37,864 bases of DNA from positions 1-37,864 of the forward strand of contig JAJDXK010000014.1 in the NCBI GenBank assembly GCA_022823305.1. Direction: 5' to 3'. Of this stretch, positions 25,137 through 33,864 are shown piece after piece (positions within the stretch are counted from its first letter, which is position 1; the number at the start of each line of letters is the position of its first letter). The DNA is from Alphaproteobacteria bacterium (GTDB taxonomy: Bacteria; Pseudomonadota; Alphaproteobacteria; UBA828). The position numbers were made by a program, and so were the translations under genes. The notes under the pieces were generated by a model that did no database searches, was not told the DNA's origin, and worked only from the letters and a program-made list of their open reading frames with translations.

Positions 25137-25495
25137 GTGTCCGCCGGCACCCAGGGGGGCAGCGGCGTACCGCCGCAATAGTGATTCTCCGCCGGGTTCT
25201 CGCGGAACACGGCATAGATGTCGGCGGCGTCGACGCCCATCGTGTCGTTCAGGATCTCGGCGATGGCATCGACCAGCGCCTTCTTGCGCTCGGGCTCGCG
25301 GCCCGGCCGCAGGTCGATCTCGACCAGGGGCACGCCGTCTCCGATCTTGGCCGTCACCTCGCGCACGGCGACATAGTCGTACTTGGTCTGCTTGGGCGCG
25401 AGGGTCCTGAGCACCGCCGCCTTGACCGCGATGCGGATGGTTTCCTGCGTGTCGGTGGGCGTGCCGGCGGGGACTTCGACGCGAATGACGGGCAT
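25133..25495 (-). CDS. Small tautomerase-superfamily protein (4-oxalocrotonate tautomerase-like)
   Basis: A protein of 120 residues beginning MPVIRVEVPAG. The family places the catalytic base at the N-terminal proline, exposed after Met removal, and Pro is indeed residue 2. The chain holds two beta-alpha-beta halves, the second with VPLVEIDLRPGREPERKKALVDAI, which suggests a fused-dimer length like MIF or cis-CaaD rather than the 62-residue 4-OT monomer. An AGGAGA site lies upstream. It is 113 nt downstream of the ALDH7 gene and may be co-transcribed. The frame is open further upstream to 25801, but that part overlaps the aldehyde dehydrogenase and is not credible. The substrate is unknown. 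Confidence 0.8.
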   Translation of the reverse strand: MPVIRVEVPAGTPTDTQETIRIAVKAAVLRTLAPKQTKYDYVAVREVTAKIGDGVPLVEIDLRPGREPERKKALVDAIAEILNDTMGVDAADIYAVFRENPAENHYCGGTPLPPWVPADT

Positions 25496-25608
25496 GGGCG
25501 GGGTCTCCTGCTGTCGCCAATGGCATGTCGGGCGCGATCCGCCCTTCGAGAGCCCGTGTTGCCCTGCTTCGGGCGGGTATTCAACCCCGGCAGGGCCGCC
25601 CGGCCCTT

Positions 25609-27108
25609 TCAGACGGAGAAGGTGATGCCCTGCGCCAGCGGAAGCTCGGAGGAGTAGTTCACCGTGTTGGTCTGGCGGCGCATGTAGCTCTTCCACGCAT
25701 CGGAGCCGGACTCGCGGCCGCCGCCGGTTTCCTTCTCTCCGCCGAAGGCACCGCCGATCTCCGCGCCCGAGGGGCCGATGTTGACGTTCGCGATCCCGCA
25801 ATCGGAGCCCGATGCCGAGAGAAAGCGTTCCGTCTCGCGCACGTCGTTGGAGAAGATGCAGGAGGAAAGCCCCTGCGGGACTGCGTTGTGCAACGCGATG
25901 GCATCGTCCAGATCGCGGTATTTCAGCGCATAGAGGATCGGGGCGAAGGTCTCCCGAGTCACGATCTCCGTCTGGTCCGGCATCTCCACGATCGCCGGTT
26001 GGGCATAGTGGGCGTGGGGGTAGGTGTCGGCGAGCGCCCGGCCGCCGCCGTGAACCGTGCCGCCGTCGGCCTTCGCCTGCCTAAGCGCGCTCTCCATGCC
26101 GGTGAAGGCCGCCTCGTCGATCAGAGGGCCTACAAGCGTGCCGTCGGCGAGCGGGTCGCCCACGGGCAAGCCCCGGTACGCCCGTGCCAACGCCGGAACG
26201 AGTTCATCGTAGACCTTCTCGTGGACGATGAGGCGGCGAAGCGAGGTGCAGCGCTGGCCGGCCGTGCCGACGGCCGCGAAGACGATGGCCCGAAGCGCCA
26301 GGTCCAGATCGGCCGAGGGGGCCACAATCATCGCGTTGTTGCCGCCGAGCTCGAGGATGGTGCGGCCGAAGCGCTCGGCGGTCTTGATCGCCACCGCATG
26401 TCCCATCCGTGTCGAGCCGGTGGCCGACAGGATCGCCACATCGCGGCTCTCCGCCAGCAGCGCGCCGGCATCCCTCTCGCCGACGATGACCTGCACCAGC
26501 CCGTCCGGCGCATCGCCGAAGGCGTCCAGCGCCCGCTCGCAGAGTTTCTGCGTCGCGAGCGCCGTGAGCGGCGTCTTCTCCGAGAGTTTCCACAGCACGG
26601 GGTCGCCGCATACGAGCGCAAGGGCCGCGTTCCAGCACCACGGCGCCACGGGAAAGTTGAAGGAGGTGATCACGCCGCAGACGCCCATCGGGTGCCAGGT
26701 CTCGCGCATGGCGTGGCCGGGGCGCTCGGAGGCCATGGTCAGCCCGTAGAGCTGGCGCGAGAGCCCGACGGCGAAGTCGCAGATGTCGATCATCTCCTGC
26801 ACTTCGCCGAGCCCTTCCTGCAGGATCTTGCCGCTCTCCAGCGTCACCAGCCGGCCGAGGCCGTCCTTCTCGGCACGAAGCTGCTCGCCGATGATCCGCA
26901 CGAGCTCGCCGCGGCGGGGCGCCGGCACTTCCCTCCATACGTCGAACGCAGCCCTCGCCCGGCCGATCATGGAGCGGACCTCGTCAGGGGAATGTACCCT
27001 CAGCCGCGCCAGCTCCGATCCGTCCACCGGCGTCGTCACGGCGAGCGTTCCGCCGGAAAGCACGGCTGCGTCCAGTCCACAGCTTTCCAGCACATCCCGA
27101 TGAGTCAT
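25609..27108 (-). CDS. amaB: Aldehyde dehydrogenase, ALDH7 family (alpha-aminoadipate semialdehyde/piperideine-6-carboxylate dehydrogenase)
   Basis: Oxidises alpha-aminoadipate semialdehyde (in equilibrium with piperideine-6-carboxylate) to aminoadipate in lysine degradation. It has 499 residues. The catalytic Cys lies in GTAGQRCTSLRRL, the general-base Glu in LELGGNNAMIV, and the NAD loop in ATGSTRMG. The C-terminal block GGEKETGGGRESGSDAW followed by MRRQTNTVNYS is the ALDH7/antiquitin hallmark, close to human ALDH7A1 as I recall it. ATG 27108 has GGAG upstream. It lies downstream of an aldo/keto reductase and a NodB-fold hydrolase on the same strand, but no other lysine genes are present. 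Family assignment is firm; the in vivo substrate is inferred. Confidence 0.92.
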   Translation of the reverse strand: MTHRDVLESCGLDAAVLSGGTLAVTTPVDGSELARLRVHSPDEVRSMIGRARAAFDVWREVPAPRRGELVRIIGEQLRAEKDGLGRLVTLESGKILQEGLGEVQEMIDICDFAVGLSRQLYGLTMASERPGHAMRETWHPMGVCGVITSFNFPVAPWCWNAALALVCGDPVLWKLSEKTPLTALATQKLCERALDAFGDAPDGLVQVIVGERDAGALLAESRDVAILSATGSTRMGHAVAIKTAERFGRTILELGGNNAMIVAPSADLDLALRAIVFAAVGTAGQRCTSLRRLIVHEKVYDELVPALARAYRGLPVGDPLADGTLVGPLIDEAAFTGMESALRQAKADGGTVHGGGRALADTYPHAHYAQPAIVEMPDQTEIVTRETFAPILYALKYRDLDDAIALHNAVPQGLSSCIFSNDVRETERFLSASGSDCGIANVNIGPSGAEIGGAFGGEKETGGGRESGSDAWKSYMRRQTNTVNYSSELPLAQGITFSV

Positions 27109-27209
27109 CGCTCCAGCCCCTTTTCCTTATCGACGTGGCACAGCGAGCCCGCCCCGGGCCGAGACGGCCGCCGGGCGCCTTCGAGCCGCCGGCGTACCCC
27201 GACCGTTGC

Positions 27210-28043
27210 CTACAGGATCTCCAGCGCCGCGTCGCCTGCGGGCGGCGGGAAGTCGCGATCGAGCGCGGCGAGCTCGTCCTCGGTGAGCACGATGTCCAGC
27301 GCGCCGAGGTTCTCGTCCACGTGGGCGATGCGGCTCGCCTTGGGCACGACGAAGGTGTCCGCATGCCGCAGGGTCCAGGCGAGCGCCACCTGCATCGGCG
27401 TCGCCCCGCGGGCTCGGGCGATGGCGCCGAGCGCACCGTCCGCAGGCATCCGCCCCTGCTCCAGCGGCGAGTAGATCATCAGCGGCTGGCCGTGGCGCCG
27501 GGACCACTCCATGAGCGAGGCCTCGGGCCAGCGCCGCGTCAGGTTGTAGAGAATCTGGTTGGTCTGGCAGGCTTGTGCGCCGGCGGTCTGCCACAGCGCC
27601 TCCATGTCGTCGGTGTCGAAGTTGCTGACCCCGAAGTGGCGGATCTTGCCGGCCTCCCTGAGCGCGAGGAAGCCTTCCACGGTCTCGTCGAGGGAGACGC
27701 CACCCCGCCAGTGCAGCAGGTAGAGGTCGAGGCGGTCGGTGCCGAGGTGCTTCAGGCTGCGCTCGCAGGCGCGCACCATGCGCTTGCGCCCTGCATTCGA
27801 CGGCAGCACCTTGCTTACCAGGTAGACCGCGTCGCGCTGGTCCCGGATCGCCTCGCGGATGACCTTCTCGGCGCCGCCGGAGCCGTACATCTCCGCCGTG
27901 TCGATCAGCGTCATGCCGCAGGCGATGCCGTGGCGGAGCGCCGCCACCTCGTCCTTGAACGCCTTGCGGCGCTCGCCCATGCGCCAGGTGCCCTGGCCCA
28001 GCGCCACCGCCTCGTCGCCGCCCGGCAAGATCAGCGTCCGCAT
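27210..28043 (-). CDS. Aldo/keto reductase
   Basis: An NADPH-dependent reductase of the (beta/alpha)8 AKR fold, 277 residues. The catalytic tetrad is visible: Asp in LIDTAEMYGSGGAE with its Tyr, Lys in LVSKVLPSN, and His in YLLHWRGG. The family signature GVSNFDTDD follows. The C-terminus has the cofactor-binding VVPKASRIAHVDENLGAL. It most resembles the small AKR group (YeaE/MorA-like), which reduces methylglyoxal and other aldehydes. A GAGGGAG site precedes ATG 28043. It is 55 nt downstream of the NodB-fold gene and 101 nt upstream of the ALDH7 gene. Confidence 0.9.
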   Translation of the reverse strand: MRTLILPGGDEAVALGQGTWRMGERRKAFKDEVAALRHGIACGMTLIDTAEMYGSGGAEKVIREAIRDQRDAVYLVSKVLPSNAGRKRMVRACERSLKHLGTDRLDLYLLHWRGGVSLDETVEGFLALREAGKIRHFGVSNFDTDDMEALWQTAGAQACQTNQILYNLTRRWPEASLMEWSRRHGQPLMIYSPLEQGRMPADGALGAIARARGATPMQVALAWTLRHADTFVVPKASRIAHVDENLGALDIVLTEDELAALDRDFPPPAGDAALEIL

Positions 28044-28098
28044 CGTGTGCGCTCCCTCTCCACGGTCCCGAATGCCTGCCCCGCAGGGCCCGGGCGCG

Positions 28099-28932
28099 TC
28101 AGTCCGACGGCGCAGCCCTTTCCAGCCATGCGTTCACGGCATCCTCCATGGTCAGGAAGACCGCGCCCAGCTTCCCGAGCTCCTCGATCAGCCGCTCCAG
28201 CATCATCATGCGGTGGCCGCGGCCGATCACGAAGGGGTGGCAGGTGTAGGTCAGCACGCCCCAGTCGGTGATGCGCGTCATGTAGTCGAAGTCGTCCACC
28301 CAGTTCTGCAGCACGTCGCCTGCCGGCATCAGGCCCGGCATGCTGTACTGCTGGTGCCGCACGTATTCGAAGTGCGGGTAGTCGTCCAGCGACCAGCTGA
28401 TCGGCATCTCGACCAAGCTGGTCTCGGGCCCGCGCACTATGGGCTCCTGCAGCGCGATCACGTCGCCCGTGCGCGCGAAGTAGGGCGCGTAGTCGTGTCC
28501 CATCATGCTGCTCTCGTAGAGGAAGCCGCGCGAGACCAGGAGGTCCACCGTGTTCTCGCTCAGGTCCCAGGCGGGCGAGCGATAGCCGCGCGGCTTCTTG
28601 CCGCACAGCTTGACGATGGCGTCGGTGCCGCGCTGCAGCTCCGCCTCCTCCTCGTCGCGCGACATGGTTACCGGCGTCATGTGGGTCCAGCCGTGGTGGC
28701 CGATCTCGTGGCCGGTGCCGGCGATGCGCGCCGACATCTCGGGGAAGCTCTCGATCGTGTGGCCGGGGATGAACCAGGTCGCCGGGATGCGGTGGCGCGC
28801 GAGCAGCGCCATGACGCGCTCGGCGCCGACGAGTCCGAACTCGCCCCGGCTGATCGGCGTCGGCGAGCGCGCGCCGTAGGCGATGTAGCCCGAGACGGCG
28901 TCGAAGTCGAAGGTCAGGCAGGCGATGTGCAT
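28099..28932 (-). CDS. NodB-fold hydrolase, HpPgdA/cyclic-imidase-like polysaccharide deacetylase family
   Basis: A metal-dependent carbon-nitrogen hydrolase of 277 residues. The first Asp motif TFDFDA opens the protein (about 8-12). GHEIGHHGWTH holds the HxxxH zinc pair (about 75-85). RGYRSPAWDLS follows, with LVEMPISWSLDDYP near the middle. The SRGEFG and IPATWFIPGHTIESFPE stretches agree closely, from memory, with Helicobacter pylori HP0310 (PgdA), whose relatives include cytoplasmic cyclic imide hydrolases. No signal peptide is present, so a cytosolic small-molecule substrate (cyclic imide or ureide) is more likely than peptidoglycan. It is the first gene of the run leading to the AKR and ALDH7 genes. 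Confidence 0.82.
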   Translation of the reverse strand: MHIACLTFDFDAVSGYIAYGARSPTPISRGEFGLVGAERVMALLARHRIPATWFIPGHTIESFPEMSARIAGTGHEIGHHGWTHMTPVTMSRDEEEAELQRGTDAIVKLCGKKPRGYRSPAWDLSENTVDLLVSRGFLYESSMMGHDYAPYFARTGDVIALQEPIVRGPETSLVEMPISWSLDDYPHFEYVRHQQYSMPGLMPAGDVLQNWVDDFDYMTRITDWGVLTYTCHPFVIGRGHRMMMLERLIEELGKLGAVFLTMEDAVNAWLERAAPSD

Positions 28933-29133
28933 CGTTGTTCCCCTTGGCCCGGTTGCGTATTCATGATGTCTCTTTCCTCGTCATTCCGCACCATTAGTCT
29001 CTGTCCCCGTCTGCGCATTGCGGTATCGTGAACGTCCCGCCACCGCCCCGCCACAGCGTGAAGCAGCCATGTCGATAGAGCGCGGGCCCGTCGCCGTCAG
29101 AGGCCGGGCCCTTTCCCGCCACGTGAGCCCGCA

Positions 29134-30009
29134 GTGATCGCCGGCTCGGCGCTACTCGGCGCGGGCGCGGCGGGCAGCTGGGGCGTCGGCGACTTCACTG
29201 CCCGCTTCCTCGGCCGTGCGATCGGCGTGCCGCAGGGGCTCTTCGGCATGATGCTGGTGGGCAGCCTCGCGGTCGGGCTCTACGTCGTGGCCAGCGGCGA
29301 GAGCCTCGTCTGGGAGCTCTCGGGGCTCTGGCTGCTGATCCTCAACGGCGTCGCCACCGTGCTGGCGACGATGATGCTCTTCGAGGCGCTCACCCGGGGC
29401 CCGGTCTCGCTCGGCTCGCCCATGGTCTCGAGCTATCCCGCGTTCGCGGTGCCGATGACGGTGGTCTTCGGCGCCCGGCCCGAGATCATCCACTGGGTCG
29501 CGATGGTGGCCACCCTCGGCGGTGTCTGGCTGGTGGCGCTCGCGGTCTACCGCATCGAGGGCGGCGACAAGCCGGAATACGCTCCGGCGATGCTGCGGCG
29601 TGCGGTTCTGCTGGCGATCGGCGCGGCGTTCTTCTTTGCCGTGGCGCTGCTCGCCGCCGATCACGCGATCGAGCGCTACGGCCTGCCGATGACCCTGCTC
29701 TCGAGCCGGGTCGTCGGCGTCATCGTGCTGGGCGCGGGCTTCCTCGTCATGCGCAAGGTGCCCCGCATGCCGCTCAGCGCCTGGCCGCTGATCCTCCTCA
29801 TCGCCCTGGTGGACACCCTCGGCTACGTCTTCGTCTATGCCGGGCTTTCGCTGGAGAACGGCGAGTTCGCGATCGTCACCAGCTCGGCCTACTCGGTGGT
29901 GACGATCCTGCTGGCGCGCATCTTCCTGCGCGAGCAGGTGGTGCCACTGCAGTGGCTGGGCGTCGCCATCGTGATCGCCGGGATCGGGACGCTTTCCGCG
30001 ACGGGATAG
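29134..30009 (+). CDS. DMT/EamA-type permease
   Basis: An inner-membrane protein of 291 residues with ten hydrophobic segments in two repeats. The first repeat begins LLGAGAAGSWGVGDFTARFLG; the second ends SSAYSVVTILLARIFLREQVVPLQWLGVAIVIAG, the usual EamA C-terminal block. The middle loop RIEGGDKPEYAPAML is the only long polar segment. It starts at GTG 29134; no ATG is near, and the ribosome site is weak. It is divergent from the NodB-fold gene (about 200 nt without a recognised feature) and ends 11 nt before the convergent ABC ATPase gene. The substrate is unknown. Confidence 0.87.
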   Translation: MIAGSALLGAGAAGSWGVGDFTARFLGRAIGVPQGLFGMMLVGSLAVGLYVVASGESLVWELSGLWLLILNGVATVLATMMLFEALTRGPVSLGSPMVSSYPAFAVPMTVVFGARPEIIHWVAMVATLGGVWLVALAVYRIEGGDKPEYAPAMLRRAVLLAIGAAFFFAVALLAADHAIERYGLPMTLLSSRVVGVIVLGAGFLVMRKVPRMPLSAWPLILLIALVDTLGYVFVYAGLSLENGEFAIVTSSAYSVVTILLARIFLREQVVPLQWLGVAIVIAGIGTLSATG

Positions 30010-30020
30010 GCCCGGTCAGG

Positions 30021-31118
30021 TCAGATCACGCGCTCGCTTTCCGGGTCCACCAGCACGGCCCGGCTCATGTCCACGTCGAGGGGGAGCGCATTCCCCGGCC
30101 GCTCGGCCGCCGAGCCGTCGAGGCGCACCAGCATCGAGGTTTCGCCCAGGTGGAAGTTGACCAGCGTGTTGGCGCCCATGGGCTCGACGATCTCGACCGT
30201 GGTGTCGAGCCTGGCGCAATCCGGCCTCGGCGCCTCGCCCTCGGCCCGGTACATGTGCTCGGGCCGGATGCCGAAGAGCACGGCGCGCCCGCCGTCGCCG
30301 CCAAGGCGCTCGGCACGCCCGGGCGGGAGCGCGAGCACCGTCTCGCCCACCCGCACCTGCACCGCGCCGTCGGCCGCCTCCAGCTCGGCCGGTGCGAAGT
30401 TCATCGCCGGCGAGCCGATGAAGCCCGCGACGAAGCGGGTCGCCGGGCGTTCGTAGAGCTCGAGCGGCGGCCCCTCCTGCTCGATTTCGCCCTCGCGCAG
30501 CAGCACGATCCTGTCGGCCAGCGTCATCGCCTCCACCTGGTCGTGGGTGACGTAGATCATGGTGCGCTGCATCTCCTGGTGGAGCCGCTTGATCTCGGTG
30601 CGCATCTCGTCGCGGAGCTGGGCGTCGAGGTTCGAGAGCGGCTCGTCGAAGAGATAGAGCTTGGCGTCGCGCACCAGCGCGCGGCCCATGGCGACGCGCT
30701 GGCGCTGGCCGCCGGAGAGCTGGCGCGGCTGGCGCTCGAGCAGGTCCATGATGCCGAGCATGGCCGCTGCCTTCTCCACCCGGGGGCGTACCTCGGCGCC
30801 CGCCGTGCCCCGCATGCGCAGCCCGAAGGCCACGTTCTCGAACACCGACATGTGCGGGTAGAGCGCGTAGTTCTGGAACACCATCGCCACGTCGCGGTCC
30901 TTGGGGCGGACGTCGTTGACCACGGCGCCGTCGATCTCCACCGTGCCCTCGGTCACCTCCTCGAGCCCCGCGATCATGCGCAAGAGCGTCGACTTGCCGC
31001 AGCCGGAGGGCCCCACCAGCACCGTGAAAGCGCGGTCCGGAATCTCGATGTCCACGCCGCGCACGGCATGGACCTTGCCGAAGCGCTTGTGCACGCCGCG
31101 CAGCCTGACGCCTGCCAT
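30021..31118 (-). CDS. ABC transporter ATP-binding protein, CUT1 type (UgpC/MsmK family)
   Basis: The nucleotide-binding subunit of a sugar or polyol importer, 365 residues. Walker A GPSGCGKST (about 36-44), Q-loop in VFQNYALYPHMSV, signature LSGGQRQRVAMGRA, Walker B LYLFDEPLSNLDA and H-loop in YVTHDQVEAM are all present. The C-terminal MalK-type regulatory TOBE/OB region (from about 235) contains VLFGIRPEHMY. A GGTAGGAGGAG site precedes ATG 31118, which is the true start although the frame is open upstream. It is 8 nt downstream of the MalG-type permease. Such ATPases are often shared by several importers. Confidence 0.95.
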   Translation of the reverse strand: MAGVRLRGVHKRFGKVHAVRGVDIEIPDRAFTVLVGPSGCGKSTLLRMIAGLEEVTEGTVEIDGAVVNDVRPKDRDVAMVFQNYALYPHMSVFENVAFGLRMRGTAGAEVRPRVEKAAAMLGIMDLLERQPRQLSGGQRQRVAMGRALVRDAKLYLFDEPLSNLDAQLRDEMRTEIKRLHQEMQRTMIYVTHDQVEAMTLADRIVLLREGEIEQEGPPLELYERPATRFVAGFIGSPAMNFAPAELEAADGAVQVRVGETVLALPPGRAERLGGDGGRAVLFGIRPEHMYRAEGEAPRPDCARLDTTVEIVEPMGANTLVNFHLGETSMLVRLDGSAAERPGNALPLDVDMSRAVLVDPESERVI

Positions 31119-31126
31119 GGCTCCTC

Positions 31127-31999
31127 CTACCCCTTGACCGCGCCCATGGTGATGCCGCGCACGAGGAAGCGCTGCAGCGTCGCCACCGCGAAGAACACCG
31201 GCAGCGTGCCGAGCACGGAGAGCGCCGCGATCTTCGACCAGAAGGTCGACTGGGCGCCGTAGTAGTGGGTGACCAGCACGGGGAAGGTCAGCACGTCGTG
31301 GCGGGTCAGGATCAGCGCGAAGACGAACTCGTTCCAGGCGAAGATGAAGGTGAAGACGGCGGTCGCGAAGATGCCGGTGCGCGCCATGGGGAAGACGATC
31401 TTGCGCAGCGCCTGCCAGCGCGAGCAGCCGTCGGTGAGCGCGCTCTCCTCCACCTCCACCGGGATGTCCTCGATGTAGCCGCGCATCATCCAGATCACGT
31501 AGGGCAGGTTGAAGGCGATGTAGAGCAGGATCAGCCCGACATAGCTGTCGATCCAGCCGAACCAGACGAAGAGCAGGAAGATGGGGAAGACGATGACGAT
31601 GGGCGGGATCATGCGCTGCGAGATGATCCAGATCGCGAGGTTCTGGCCGCCGGTCTTGAAGCGCGCGAGGCTGTAGGCGGCCGCGGTGCCGAGGATCATG
31701 GCGACGACGGTGGAGATGCTGGCGATGATGAGGCTGTTGTAGATCGCCCAGACGTCGCCGTCCTTGAAGAGCACGCCGAAGATGCGGAAGTTCGGCTCGC
31801 CCGGGAACCACACCGGCGGGCGGGCGAAGATGTCGCCCGCCGACTTGATCGAGGTGATGAAGAGCCAGTAGACCGGGAAAAGGAAGAACACCTGCACCAC
31901 CAGCGCGATCAGGAAGCGCCAGATCATGCGCCGGCGCTCGCGCGGCAGCCAGCGCGGCCAGCGGCTGGCGGGCACGGGAGGGGCGGCGTCCGCCGTCAT
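31127..31999 (-). CDS. ABC transporter permease, CUT1 MalG/UgpE type
   Basis: The second membrane subunit of the importer, 290 residues with six hydrophobic segments. A Pro/Arg-rich cytoplasmic start (1-28) is followed by the first helix VVQVFFLFPVYWLFITS. The EAA-like coupling motif is SALTDGCSRWQALRKIVFPMARTGI (EESALTDG), which contacts the ATPase. The stop codon is 8 nt before the ATPase gene. The start ATG overlaps the stop of the upstream permease by ATGA (31996-31999), showing translational coupling. Confidence 0.94.
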   Translation of the reverse strand: MTADAAPPVPASRWPRWLPRERRRMIWRFLIALVVQVFFLFPVYWLFITSIKSAGDIFARPPVWFPGEPNFRIFGVLFKDGDVWAIYNSLIIASISTVVAMILGTAAAYSLARFKTGGQNLAIWIISQRMIPPIVIVFPIFLLFVWFGWIDSYVGLILLYIAFNLPYVIWMMRGYIEDIPVEVEESALTDGCSRWQALRKIVFPMARTGIFATAVFTFIFAWNEFVFALILTRHDVLTFPVLVTHYYGAQSTFWSKIAALSVLGTLPVFFAVATLQRFLVRGITMGAVKG

Positions 32000-32910
32000 C
32001 GCGCGATCTCCACGCGCTTGAGCGCGAAGATGACGATGATCGAGAGCAGGATGATCACCAGGAAGGCGATGGCGCCCGCGTAGCTCGTCTCGAACTCCTT
32101 GAAGGCCCGGATGTAGGTGTAGATCGAGATGGTCTCGGTCAGCGTGCCCGGGCCGCCCTTGGTCATCGCCCAGATGATGTCGAAGATGCGGAAGAGGTCG
32201 AGCGCGCGGATCAGGATGGCGATGATCAGCACCGGCTTGATGACGGGCAGCGTGATCCTGAAGAAGATCTTCCAGAACGAGGCACCGTCGATCTCGGCCG
32301 CCTCGATCAGGCTGCGGTCGACGTTCGACAGCGCCGCCAGCAGGATCAGGAACATGAAGGGCGTCCACTGCCACACCTCGCACACCAGGATCGCCGGATA
32401 GACCCACTCCGGGCGCGAGAGCCAGAGGATCGCCACCGGCTCCGACGAGAACCAGCCGATGATCTGGTTGATCGGCCCGTACTGGTTGTCGAACATCAGC
32501 CGCCAGGTGGAGCCCGCGACGATGGGCGAGATCACCGTGGGGATGATGAGCAGCGCGACGAAGACCTGCTTGAGCGGCATCTTCTCGAGGAAGAGCTGCG
32601 CCATCAGCAGCCCCAGCACCAGCTCGATGGGAAGCGCGATCGCCAGGATCAGGAAGGTGTGGCCCATCGACTCCCAGAGCCGCGTGTCGGAGAAGAGGGC
32701 CGCGTAGTGCTTGCCGCCGGACCACGATGTGTCCTCGGCCAGCATGGTGATGTCCTGGAAGCTGACGATGCCGGTGTGGACGATCGGGTAGAGGCCGATC
32801 AGCAGCAGCACGATGATCGAGGGCGCGATCACCAGCCACTTGAAGTGCCGGTCGGCGAAGAGGCTCGCGCGGTGGCCGATATTGGGCTGCCGGCCGGCGG
32901 CGACGGTCAT
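31996..32910 (-). CDS. ABC transporter permease, CUT1 MalF/UgpA type
   Basis: The first membrane subunit, 304 residues with six hydrophobic segments, beginning with WLVIAPSIIVLLLIGLYPIVHT. The coupling loop is EAAEIDGASFWKIFFRITLPVIKP, the EAA motif. A charged N-terminus of about 25 residues precedes the first helix. It is the first gene of the minus-strand operon and overlaps the next permease by 4 nt. The periplasmic binding protein gene normally found in front of this gene is missing: the upstream neighbour is a divergent Nudix gene. Confidence 0.94.
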   Translation of the reverse strand: MTVAAGRQPNIGHRASLFADRHFKWLVIAPSIIVLLLIGLYPIVHTGIVSFQDITMLAEDTSWSGGKHYAALFSDTRLWESMGHTFLILAIALPIELVLGLLMAQLFLEKMPLKQVFVALLIIPTVISPIVAGSTWRLMFDNQYGPINQIIGWFSSEPVAILWLSRPEWVYPAILVCEVWQWTPFMFLILLAALSNVDRSLIEAAEIDGASFWKIFFRITLPVIKPVLIIAILIRALDLFRIFDIIWAMTKGGPGTLTETISIYTYIRAFKEFETSYAGAIAFLVIILLSIIVIFALKRVEIAR

Positions 32911-33037
32911 GCGGTACTCTTCGCCCCGCGGCCGCTGCCGGGGTCACTCGCCGCGCCCGCCATGCCGCTCCCCTCCATGCCGGCCTGCCGTGCCGTGGTC
33001 CTCCGCACGGCCTTGAGAGGTAACGGAAACGCAGGAT

Positions 33038-33101
33038 CGGCGCAATATCGGTCGGCCGCGCCTCCCGGCGCAATGTCAATCGCTGCGCCTCGCGGCGCAA
33101 T
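33038..33101. repeat. Three imperfect tandem copies of a 27-28 bp unit
   Basis: The 9-mer CGGCGCAAT occurs at 33038, 33066 and 33093, and GCGCCTC precedes the second and third. The array lies in the 264-nt divergent region between the ABC permease start (32910) and the Nudix start (33175). It could be operator-like or simply a small repeat; no other feature is seen in this gap. Confidence 0.4.
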
Positions 33102-33174
33102 CACCGGCACCCGATCCGCCATGGCATCGCGGGCGGCAGCGCGTATGATGCGCCGCCCCGTGACGGAGAGAGAC

Positions 33175-33849
33175 GTGAAGCGCCGCAGCATAAGGCCGAA
33201 GGACGCCGCCACCTTGGTTCTGGTGAAGAAGGGTACCGGCGGGCCCGAGGTCCTGATGGGCCGCCGCCCGAGGCGCCAGGTCTTCATGCCCGACCACTAC
33301 GTCTTCCCGGGCGGGGGCGTCGAGCCCTGCGACCGCTGGGTCCGCCCGGCGACGGAGCTCAGGCCCGCGGTGGCGGCCCGGCTCGCCCGCTCGGCCAAGC
33401 CGTCGCGCGCCCGCTCACTGGCTGCGGCCGCGGTGCGCGAGACCTTCGAGGAGACAGGATTGGCCCTCGGCCTGCCGGTGCCGGCGGGAAGGGGGCAAGT
33501 CCGGCCCGAGTGGCAGGCCTTCCACGCCACCGGGCTCGCGCCGGCACTCGACCGGCTCGACTACATCTACCGCGCGGTGACGCCGCCCGGCCTGCCGCGC
33601 CGCTTCAACGCGCGCTTCTTCCTCGCCGATGCCGGGGACGCGGCGGGAACCCTCGGCGGCAACGGCGAGCTGCTCGATCTCGGCTGGGTGCCGCTGGAAG
33701 AGGCCATTGCGCTGCCGATCCCCTACATCACTGCGGTGGTGCTGGAGGAGATCGAGCACGCCTACGCCGCACCGCCGGACCCCGACCGCGACCGGCCCGT
33801 GCCGGTCTGCATCCGCGTCGGCCAGGACCACGTCCACGGCCACGAATAG
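33175..33849 (+). CDS. Nudix hydrolase, NUDT19-like with insertion in the Nudix box
   Basis: Hydrolyses a nucleoside diphosphate linked to another group; relatives such as NUDT19 (RP2p) cleave CoA. The 224-residue protein shows FPGGGVEPCD, then about 40 residues, then AAAVRETFEETGLALG. The usual Nudix box G-x5-E-x7-REUxEExGU is therefore split by an insert, which is the known NUDT19 arrangement. C-terminal RFNARFFLA and GELLDLGWVPLEEA are typical Nudix strands. GTG 33175 follows GGAGAGAGA; GTG 33160 is an in-frame alternative. It ends 15 nt before the convergent reductase gene. The substrate is inferred from family only. Confidence 0.83.
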   Translation: MKRRSIRPKDAATLVLVKKGTGGPEVLMGRRPRRQVFMPDHYVFPGGGVEPCDRWVRPATELRPAVAARLARSAKPSRARSLAAAAVRETFEETGLALGLPVPAGRGQVRPEWQAFHATGLAPALDRLDYIYRAVTPPGLPRRFNARFFLADAGDAAGTLGGNGELLDLGWVPLEEAIALPIPYITAVVLEEIEHAYAAPPDPDRDRPVPVCIRVGQDHVHGHE

Positions 33850-33864
33850 CGGCCGCCATGCCGG

